In this document: in pieces, positions 57,301 through 64,000 of the stretch
Numbering within the stretch: the first letter of the stretch is position 1
How the letters are laid out: the number at the start of each line of letters is the position of its first letter
NCBI GenBank assembly: GCA_030691265.1
Contig: JAUYET010000014.1
Coordinates: forward strand, 1 to 64,000
Source: Pseudomonadota bacterium
Lineage (GTDB): Bacteria; Pseudomonadota; Gammaproteobacteria; Burkholderiales; Thiobacillaceae
Direction of reading: 5' to 3'
Length of the DNA: 64,000 nt
The notes under the pieces: model-generated
Told to the model about the DNA's origin: nothing
The model's input: only the letters and a program-made list of their open reading frames with translations
Database searches by the model: none
Made by a program: the position numbers and the translations under genes

Positions 57301-57903
57301 CAGACCGCGGCGGCGCTGAATTCCGCCCAGGAAGCGCTCGCCAAAATCGCCGGCCAGGACGCGGCCGCGCGCGCCGAATCGCAACGCCAGGAAGCGCTCG
57401 CCCGCATGGCCAACGCCGCCGAGCGTTACATCAAGGTGTACACCGCGGCACGCCTGCTGCGCTGGGCCATCGAGCGTTACCGGGAAACCCGGCAAGGCCC
57501 GATGTTGAGCCGGGCCGGCGACATCTTTTCGGCGCTGACGCTGGCGGCGTTTACCCGACTGGTGGTCGACTACGACAGCGAGCCCCTCACCCTGTACGGC
57601 CAGCGCGCCAGCGGCGAACACGTCGCCATCGAAGGCCTCAGCGACGGCACCCGCGACCAGCTCTACCTCGCGCTGCGCCTCGCCGCGCTGGAACTCCACT
57701 TGCAGCAGGCCCCGGCCATGCCGTTCATCGCCGACGACCTGTTCATCAACTACGACGACGCCCGCTCAAAAGCCGGCCTGGAAGCGTTACTCGGCCTGTC
57801 GGAAATGACCCAGGTGATCTTGCTGACCCACCACGACCACCTCGTCCCGGTGGCCGAAGCGGTATTCGGTGCAAGACTCAATGTCATTCGGATGAATACA
57901 TGA
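54331..57903 (+). CDS. SbcC/YhaN-like AAA ATPase
   Basis: 1190 aa; VGPNEAGKSTLRSAILDLLFGIETR at N-terminus; C-terminal LSDGTRDQLYLALRLAALEL...PFIADDLFINYDD. Confidence 0.93.
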   Translation: MRIARLDLLRYGKFTDRSLVLPQTARDFHLIVGPNEAGKSTLRSAILDLLFGIETRSRFNFVHAYSDMRLAAQLEHGDQMLDFVRTKARVKTLQSPTGAILPDTALVPFLGAVDRSFFGQMFSLDHEQLVAGGREILSASNDVGQILFQSAAGIGSLGAVRDALETEANSLWARRRSSDREYYQASDELEQAEAALKLATVRTKDWVAARAEVEKLAAEIDAARQQYRLLEQERVRLDRVRRVAPLLTTLQAREQALAQLGAVIVLPPEAGAQLARAELAIATASQARTMFDEQAGKLAARLGELLGELLGELHPDSAVLDRQADIQALAEQRQQLRNHPSDIGKRQEEVRAHWKSIERLAHELGWPVEAEDALERRIPSHLIRAAIAALIRRHDLTMQTLATAQEAQAGKQAEIRAIDSELQALPTTQIAPSLQAALAAARALGDVAAQEKRLATQADRAARELETANLQLGPWPALRQQQLPSDEELSALLRRQAELETTATSLANRIAEQQSALNGLALEITQYQAAHRPVSLSELTQLRGQRDDLWQRIKTGSAELAAEYETRVSGADTLSDQRHDKAQEASELQAKLDLRERLKLQLADLQSRQQDHTQTLDAFTAAWQARTTSSGLAGMALTQVNAWRAARERTLLAAEGVTVAQQALDELREQAASARAALADELRATQVCHSGAGRNPATATLWTPAQSGVTGSREVAELSLSGLVLQAGETIDAANRAAEKRTLLASQKARAEIALEDSAHKLAQAQSTLELWRADWRKNLTAAHLPADADTSVVEGALTLFERIDDHLRQIRELRTARIDAMQRDLDHFASHAGELARAIAPALLDQAADQVARELTQRLAAASEADKERRRLQQELEQTRKQLAGAVTRIQAAEAELSPLLHLAGVTHNDVTNNDVTNNDELRRAIERSDLARGLKSEIQAALHALNEAGDGLSREALAAEFAATDLSRVAGELGELKSRVDDLLERQNQTAAALNSAQEALAKIAGQDAAARAESQRQEALARMANAAERYIKVYTAARLLRWAIERYRETRQGPMLSRAGDIFSALTLAAFTRLVVDYDSEPLTLYGQRASGEHVAIEGLSDGTRDQLYLALRLAALELHLQQAPAMPFIADDLFINYDDARSKAGLEALLGLSEMTQVILLTHHDHLVPVAEAVFGARLNVIRMNT

Positions 57904-57928
57904 AGAAAACAAAGAGGATTGAATAGAC

Positions 57929-58294
57929 ATGGCACAGACAAACGACCGGCTGGACAAGCTAGTTCTTGAAGCGAGACGCAACGCCGAAAATCGGGATCGA
58001 GGGTATCGAGAACAGGCGCTGAAGCTGTTTCCGTGGGTATGTGGCCGCTGCGCTCGAACTTTCGACCGGAGCAATCTGCAACTGCTGGAAGTTCACCACA
58101 AGAACAGCAACCACAATGACAACCCGGCAGACGGCAGCAACTGGGAACTCCTCTGCACCTATTGTCATGAGAACGAGCACTCCAAGCTGAAGGACATGGC
58201 AGGCCGCACCGATACAGGAAGCGCACCCGCTGCCTCCACGTTCAACCCCTTCGCAGACCTGAAAGCCAAGATGGAGGCCAAGAAAGGCGGCTAA
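57929..58294 (+). CDS. HNH nuclease (YajD-like)
   Basis: 121 aa; CGRCARTF...LEVHHKNSNHNDNPADGSNWELLCTYCHENEH. Confidence 0.88.
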   Translation: MAQTNDRLDKLVLEARRNAENRDRGYREQALKLFPWVCGRCARTFDRSNLQLLEVHHKNSNHNDNPADGSNWELLCTYCHENEHSKLKDMAGRTDTGSAPAASTFNPFADLKAKMEAKKGG

Positions 58295-58335
58295 ACGCCT
58301 AGCCCAAAACGGGTTTGCGTACGGCTAGCATGCAA

Positions 58336-58519
58336 CCGTGCTTATCGGGTTAACACACCCACCCACTACCGGTAGTAACGTAGGTTGGGCAAAGCGAAGC
58401 GTGCCCAACGAACCGCCGCGATGTTGGGCACGCTTCGCTTTGCCCAACCTACGGCGCCCTGCCGCGAAATCACGCGCCACTACATCTAGTGGGTGGGTGT
58501 GACAACCCGATAAGCACGG
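58336..58519. repeat. 184-bp nested inverted-repeat element (33-bp outer arms, 31-bp inner palindrome)
   Basis: Outer arms 58336-58368 and 58487-58519 (31/33 match); inner arms 58379-58409 and 58423-58453. Confidence 0.85.
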
Positions 58520-58560
58520 ACCGGACTAAGCTACACGCCTAATCCACCAGGAACACGGCC

Positions 58561-58803
58561 ATGCAAACAGTCAACATCCACGAAGCCAAGACCCATCTCT
58601 CCCGCTTTATCGACCAGGCGGCTGCCGGCGAGGAAATCCTCATCGCCCGAGCGGGAAAACCGATCGCACGGCTGGTTCCGCTGGTGCCGGAAGTCATCAA
58701 GCCCCGCGTCCTGGGACTGGGAAGAGGGCGATTCACACTGCCTGACAATTTTTCGCGTCTACACGAAGACGCCATCAAGAGCATGTTCGAAACCGGTGAA
58801 TGA
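58561..58803 (+). CDS. Phd/YefM-type antitoxin
   Basis: MQTVNIHEAKTHLSRFIDQAAAGEEILIARAGKPIARLVPL. Confidence 0.9.
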   Translation: MQTVNIHEAKTHLSRFIDQAAAGEEILIARAGKPIARLVPLVPEVIKPRVLGLGRGRFTLPDNFSRLHEDAIKSMFETGE

Positions 58804-59210
58804 CCATGCCCGCACAGAAACTCCTGCTGGACACCAACATCCTCCTGGCCGTACTGATCAATCCAGACGCCCTGCCGATGGATGTCCAGGCACAACTCCA
58901 GGACCCGAAAAACAGCGTGTTGTTCAGCGCCGCAAGCATTTGGGAAATCGCCATCAAGCGCTCGCTGGGACGGGAAGACTTCGACTTCCTTCCCGATGAC
59001 ATCGAGAAACTTGCTCTCGAAACTGGCTTCATCGAACTGCCGATCCAGTCCAACCACTGCCATCGGGTGGCTGATATGCCTTGGCATCACCGCGACCCAT
59101 TCGACCGCCTGCTTATCTCCCAAGCGCAATCAATTCCGGCATACCTGCTGACCAGCGAAGCGCTGTTAGCGAAATACTCAGAATTGGTCAGGGTGGTAGC
59201 GATCAAATAG
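58800..59210 (+). CDS. PIN-domain toxin (VapC-like)
   Basis: LLLDTNILLAVLINPDALP...WHHRDPFDRLLISQA; overlaps antitoxin stop. Confidence 0.9.
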   Translation: MTMPAQKLLLDTNILLAVLINPDALPMDVQAQLQDPKNSVLFSAASIWEIAIKRSLGREDFDFLPDDIEKLALETGFIELPIQSNHCHRVADMPWHHRDPFDRLLISQAQSIPAYLLTSEALLAKYSELVRVVAIK

Positions 59211-59430
59211 CCAAGGCGCTAGCGCCCCCGGAAGTTGGCTGGCACTGCGAAGCGGCTCTGTTGTTCTGGCAGCGAGCTTCCATTGACAGCCGCATCAGCG
59301 CCCCCTTCCGCATGCCGGCTCAGACCAACCATGACCGCTTGGCCGACCTGAGACAACGTTGCTGATCCGGGTTCGCACCCGGATTTCAGCTTACGCCGCT
59401 GGGTGACAGATCGAGACGAGAAAACCTTGC

Positions 59431-59997
59431 TTAACTGGTGGGGCAGGTGGCTATTGCCTCTACTCTAGGTTTACCTGTACTGGAAATAACAATATTCCTT
59501 CCATTACCGGAAGGGGCTGGAGAAGGGGGGCAGAGTTCAAATGTACCTGCTTGCATGGCACCGCTGACTGTCTTGGAAACACCCTCGGAACTGTAAGAGA
59601 CGTAACTTGCGATATATTCATTACCGGTCAATGAATAGTTGTTTTCCAGCGCGCCCGATTTCTGGACGATAACCTCGCCACTGGATACCGTCGCGTCATT
59701 ATTCGTGTCCACGAACACAATCCAGCCTTGGCCCCAGTTACCGGTGCAACTTTCACCATCTGAACTTTTGCAAACCACAACCCGCTTATTGCGTTTAATA
59801 GCCTCACTTCTGGCCAGGATGAGCGATGAAAACAAGGCATTGGAGTAAGTGCCCAGTCGGTTATTGACAATAGAAGTCTGAAACGATGGCACCGCCACCG
59901 TCAATAGTATTGCCAGGATCGAAATGGAAATCAGAAGTTCGATTAGCGTGACGCCGGAAGAATATGTCGTTCGCATGACCATGTTTTCTCTCATCAC
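59431..59997 (-). CDS. Type IV minor pilin, GspH/FimT-like
   Basis: SSGVTLIELLISISILAILLTVAVPSF prepilin N-terminus. Confidence 0.88.
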   Translation of the reverse strand: MMRENMVMRTTYSSGVTLIELLISISILAILLTVAVPSFQTSIVNNRLGTYSNALFSSLILARSEAIKRNKRVVVCKSSDGESCTGNWGQGWIVFVDTNNDATVSSGEVIVQKSGALENNYSLTGNEYIASYVSYSSEGVSKTVSGAMQAGTFELCPPSPAPSGNGRNIVISSTGKPRVEAIATCPTS

Positions 59998-62900
59998 TTC
60001 TCAAGATACCAGTAGATACGGGTGCGTTTAGTTGAGATGGGAATTGAGGGGGGGTGCACTTGCAGGGGAGAAACCGGCGCATTACCGGGGCCAGCACCTC
60101 CAATGATGAAGGGGAGGCTTTTTGGACTCGTTGTCGTTGTGCCATCGCTGTTCGTGATTGGAACATTGACTTCAACTATGCCCGCTACCGGCGATGGAGG
60201 TAATCCACCACCGATGAAAGTATCAAAGCGTGTTTCGTTTGCTGGCGCAGTTGCATCCAGGAAGTTCACAGAATAGGCGCGCGCCGTTCCGAGGTTGGCG
60301 CCACATGTAACAGCCGCTGTAGGTGTATAGGTACTGAAGTAAACATACCCCCCTACAACCACGGATGAAGTGACCGCAGCCTCTTTGGTATCGGCAAAAT
60401 CCAGATACCAGCCCTTCTTGTTAGTCAAAACAGTTGCAGTTGCCGCATTTGAATTGTTGACCAGGGCCAAGGAATCCCTGCCGATGAGGCTGTTGTTTAT
60501 ATTGTCCTGAATCATGAAAAACGCGTTATTCCCGTTGGATGTATTGGTACTCAACGGATGCTCGCGATCGCCGCTGCCGACAAGAACCGCTGTGTAGCCG
60601 CTGGTTGCACTGTAGCCGCCGTTGACGGAAACCACCTCTGGCGCATATAGGAACTTGCTTTTTGTACAGGTCGCACCTGTTGTGTCGCACCCCAGGGATG
60701 CAATCTTTGTGATGCTCGTATTGTCCCAATTATGGGTGGTATCAAAAGCCAAGTTGATTCTATAAATATTGCCACCGGTATCCACTGCGTAGGCCAACTC
60801 CGTTGTTCCGTCGTAGTTGCTGTCCACCAGGGTCAAATCGGCCGCAACGGCGCGATCCGTGGAGAGTTCCTTGAGCATGCCACCGGTTTCCGCATCTATC
60901 ACGAATACGCGGTTGCCTTTGGTACTGGAACAGGTCGCGGGGTCAACATCCTCGCAGGTGTCGTAGCCACCGCCCATGATGAGAACGGGTTTCGGATTGT
61001 TTGAGCCATCGACATAAGCACTGACCAAAGCAGCCTTGGGTTCCGACCAGGTTTGGCCGATGGCGGACGACCATCCGCTCGTGCAGTTCGTATCGACTGG
61101 AGCCGGACTTCCCAGCGCTGAAAGGTTATCGGTACAGCCGCGCCGCCACATGAGCACCGGCGAGCCGGGGGTGCTGACATTGAAGGCGTACAGCGTCCTC
61201 CCCCCCCGGCGCATGGTCGGGAATATCCAGGTTGTGCTGCCGCTCTTGTAATGACCGATCGGGCCGTCGAAGAAGTAGTCCTTGGGCGTGCCGGTAAAGG
61301 TAGGAAAACTGATCAGCGACGTGTTGAGTTTGAGGCGGTCGAGTTTTGCCCATCTTTCAGGCGCCACAAAAGCCCAAAGTTCAGCGCCTTCTGTATTCGC
61401 AGTGTCGGCATTGATTGCACGCAACATGCCGTCGTTGGCGCCATAGAACACCTTTACGTCTGGAATGTGTTTGTTATTTGCATCGACGGTTGTACCGAAA
61501 TCGATTGCCAGAGGGCGTGAATGGACGACATCCCCATGCACTGAGCGCCGGATTTCGGTCGTGTTGCTATCTCCATCCTCATCGAGCACATCCCTTCCTT
61601 TCGCCCAATCCACGAGATCCGAACTCAGGCCTGTATTCGTGGTATTGAAATCCAGCAAGCCAGAGCATAAGGCCAATGCACAGGTGTTGACAGTGCGTGA
61701 AGAAATAGAGGAAAGCATGCGCAGGTGCTGCCCCGCCCCCCCTTTCTCGACCACTTCACCATCTGGCAGATCATAAGTGACTGGGTTCGGCGGGTTGATG
61801 CAAGTGCCGAATGCCGTTGTAGTTCCAGGATAGGTCGTAGGCCAATAGGCGCCGAGCGTATCGGTAGTCCAGAAACTGGTCGCACAGGGCCTGATGAAGC
61901 CTGTGCTCGCGCTGATGGCAGAGGCGCCATTCTTGTCGCCCATTTGTAGAACATAACTATTGGATGTGCTGTCGTAAGTGGCGACAAACTGGTATTGCTT
62001 CAGATTGCCCATCCAACGCGGCTTGGCCTCTGGGTCAGGACGGAACATGCCGATGAATATCTGATTCAGGTAGGTACCCTGGGTATTCACGCTTACCGGA
62101 AGACTGGCGGAAGCAAAAGCACTGTTGACCGCCTGGATTTCAGAAAAGACCGTCTGCAAATGCCCGGCAATCTGATTGGTGTTCGTTGCGGCGAAATACT
62201 CCCCTTTGCCCTGAGTCGCCATGCTCTTGAGGAGTGCCGTCCAACCGGGGCCTTGGCCTGTTGATTTCGGAAGCACATCGATGGTGAAGGTGCGCACAAT
62301 TTGCGTACCGGTCAAACTGGTATTCACATCAGCTCTCTCAGCAAGAAAACGGGCCCACTCATCTGCCAAATTGGCCTGACTACCGCTAGGACTAAGGACA
62401 ATCTGAGCCGTGTCACCGTCTGCATGGGAGAGTAGGTCTGTAGCGCCACCATTATCGTTATCACCTTGATCACCATTGCTGATATAGATGATGTAATTAT
62501 TGGAGCAGGCGGACGTAACCGGGCTGACGTAAGTTGTACTGGCAGACGAGGTAAACGCATTGCCGGAGGCGGCGACTGTTGAGGAGATGCCGCCGGCGGT
62601 GTTAGTCAAATAATCGCGTTTGGCCTGGGTACCACCGGAGTAGGCCGTACCTGCCTTGAAGTACAAGTAAGCCTCGTTCATGGATGTGGCAAGATAGCCC
62701 GCGCTCCCTTTGTCACCGTTTTCACTCAAGCCGTTGACCAAATTGGCCAATGCGGTTTTGTTGGTCGTTGTCATATTGCGAACGGCAAAGCGGACGTAGC
62801 CCCCCTGCCCACTAGGTTCTGCAAACATCATCAGACCGACGTTGAAGCGCTCGTCCAGGCTATTGACCAGAGTCACCAGCGCCGCTTTCTCGGCAGTGAA

Positions 62901-63083
62901 CGGCGGACTCCAGTTCGCCGTGTTGTCGAGCACGATCAGCACATTGGGTTTGTCTGTACCGCCAGATGAAGCACCGACGAAAAGGTCGATATCCTCGGCC
63001 TGGCCAGGCGAGAAAAAAAGACTTGCCATAAGCGTGACCAGAACTGCTGCCGCGCGCCGCCATTGAATCAGTACGAGTTTCAT
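59994..63083 (-). CDS. pilY1: PilY1-like type IV pilus tip-associated protein
   Basis: ~1029 aa from MKLVLIQWRRAAAV; vWA-like NVLIVLDNTANW, C-terminal PilY1 beta-propeller-like (FYGANDGMLRAINADT). Confidence 0.9.
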   Translation of the reverse strand: MKLVLIQWRRAAAVLVTLMASLFFSPGQAEDIDLFVGASSGGTDKPNVLIVLDNTANWSPPFTAEKAALVTLVNSLDERFNVGLMMFAEPSGQGGYVRFAVRNMTTTNKTALANLVNGLSENGDKGSAGYLATSMNEAYLYFKAGTAYSGGTQAKRDYLTNTAGGISSTVAASGNAFTSSASTTYVSPVTSACSNNYIIYISNGDQGDNDNGGATDLLSHADGDTAQIVLSPSGSQANLADEWARFLAERADVNTSLTGTQIVRTFTIDVLPKSTGQGPGWTALLKSMATQGKGEYFAATNTNQIAGHLQTVFSEIQAVNSAFASASLPVSVNTQGTYLNQIFIGMFRPDPEAKPRWMGNLKQYQFVATYDSTSNSYVLQMGDKNGASAISASTGFIRPCATSFWTTDTLGAYWPTTYPGTTTAFGTCINPPNPVTYDLPDGEVVEKGGAGQHLRMLSSISSRTVNTCALALCSGLLDFNTTNTGLSSDLVDWAKGRDVLDEDGDSNTTEIRRSVHGDVVHSRPLAIDFGTTVDANNKHIPDVKVFYGANDGMLRAINADTANTEGAELWAFVAPERWAKLDRLKLNTSLISFPTFTGTPKDYFFDGPIGHYKSGSTTWIFPTMRRGGRTLYAFNVSTPGSPVLMWRRGCTDNLSALGSPAPVDTNCTSGWSSAIGQTWSEPKAALVSAYVDGSNNPKPVLIMGGGYDTCEDVDPATCSSTKGNRVFVIDAETGGMLKELSTDRAVAADLTLVDSNYDGTTELAYAVDTGGNIYRINLAFDTTHNWDNTSITKIASLGCDTTGATCTKSKFLYAPEVVSVNGGYSATSGYTAVLVGSGDREHPLSTNTSNGNNAFFMIQDNINNSLIGRDSLALVNNSNAATATVLTNKKGWYLDFADTKEAAVTSSVVVGGYVYFSTYTPTAAVTCGANLGTARAYSVNFLDATAPANETRFDTFIGGGLPPSPVAGIVEVNVPITNSDGTTTTSPKSLPFIIGGAGPGNAPVSPLQVHPPSIPISTKRTRIYWYLEK

Positions 63084-63096
63084 CTTGACCTCCTGA

Positions 63097-63612
63097 TCAA
63101 CCACACTGACTTTGCGCCAAGGTGGATTCCATGCGCTTGCTGACGCCCTGACGCAGAGTGACCACGCCACCACTATTTGCATCCTGCACCGTGGCAATGA
63201 CCTCCCAACGGGTTTCCGCGCAAAGGGATTGGGCGCCTATTCCCATACCAATTCCGGCCACACAAGCCAAATCGGCGGGCAGGGTAAGTTCACTGTTGTT
63301 CAACACTCTAATTTTGATGCACGTGGGCTGTGCGATATTCACGGTGTAGTCGGTGACGTTGTCCCGGCTAATGTCCACGGTGATCACCTGCGCTTGGGGA
63401 TTAATGGTGAAGTCAGCGCCGATCACCTGCTCCATCGCCAGGTTGGCGGCGGCCATCGCCTCGGAGCGATACTGCATATTGCCGGCCACTTTCAGATTGG
63501 TCAGGCTAAGAGACATCGTGCCGACTACCAGCAGCGTAACCATGACCAACATGACCAGAGAGATGATCAAGGTTGCGCCTTGTTGGCGGTGGCGGTTAAT
63601 GCGCGGGCTCAT
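63097..63612 (-). CDS. PilX-like minor pilin
   Basis: RQQGATLIISLVMLVMVTLLVVGTMSLSLTNLKVAGNMQ. Confidence 0.85.
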   Translation of the reverse strand: MSPRINRHRQQGATLIISLVMLVMVTLLVVGTMSLSLTNLKVAGNMQYRSEAMAAANLAMEQVIGADFTINPQAQVITVDISRDNVTDYTVNIAQPTCIKIRVLNNSELTLPADLACVAGIGMGIGAQSLCAETRWEVIATVQDANSGGVVTLRQGVSKRMESTLAQSQCG

Positions 63613-64000
63613 GGTGCGTTGGGCTTTCTGGTGGCCGGATTAACCAGCCTGACCACCAGGCTGTAGACGTGGCGCTTGTAACCTGCAACGAGAACCTTAT
63701 TCGTGCAGGTACCGTTAGTGCTGCAGATAGGGTCAGCGCTGCCCAGCGTATAACTCTTTGTGTCGACGGCGGCGTAGCCGGGCGAGGTGCTCGAACTCCG
63801 CGCCAGCACCGACACGCGCACGGCCACCACCTGGTTCCATTGCGCCGCCGTGCAGGCCGAACACGTGGTGTAAGCGCCATCTGCGATACCGTCATCACCG
63901 CTTGTGTCCAGTGCATATTCCACTTGAAAGTTTTCGATGTCTTCGACCAGCGTTTCGGCGGTACGGGCGATGACCACGCCGCTTTCATTGTCGAATTCTG
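63609..64000 (-). CDS. PilW-like minor pilin, C-terminal part (gene runs off the window)
   Basis: ESGVVIARTAETLVEDIENFQVEYALDTSGDDG...; frame open to the window end. Confidence 0.78.
   Translation of the reverse strand, partial: EFDNESGVVIARTAETLVEDIENFQVEYALDTSGDDGIADGAYTTCSACTAAQWNQVVAVRVSVLARSSSTSPGYAAVDTKSYTLGSADPICSTNGTCTNKVLVAGYKRHVYSLVVRLVNPATRKPNAP

Overview
GC-rich, probably betaproteobacterial chromosomal segment. (1) 1-10.7 kb: type I-C CRISPR-Cas locus on the minus strand: an 18-repeat array (cut by the window start), leader, cas2, cas1, cas4, cas7, cas8c, cas5 and most of cas3. Three predicted protein toxin-antitoxin modules interrupt the operon: RHH/MazF between cas1 and cas4, addiction-module/ParE and HicBA between cas4 and cas7. 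(2) 10654-47957: an apparently complete ~37.3-kb Mu-like transposable prophage (repressor, Ner, MuA, MuB, Gam-like, GemA, Mor, lysis, head and tail genes, Dam) inserted inside cas3. The missing 5' end of cas3 (31 codons) lies on the far side of the prophage at 47958-48050. The two parts rejoin in frame across a 9-bp direct repeat (GGCAACTTG). An unrecognised ORF overlaps the cas3 start codon by 4 nt and may be an additional member of this cas operon. (3) 48.9-64 kb: hybrid histidine kinase, serS, SbcD-like nuclease plus YhaN-like ATPase, HNH protein, a nested inverted-repeat element, a Phd/VapC-type TA module, and a type IV pilus minor pilin/PilY1 cluster. Several repeat-derived sequences are inserted in frame inside genes. 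All assignments come from reading the sequence and translations; no database search was run.
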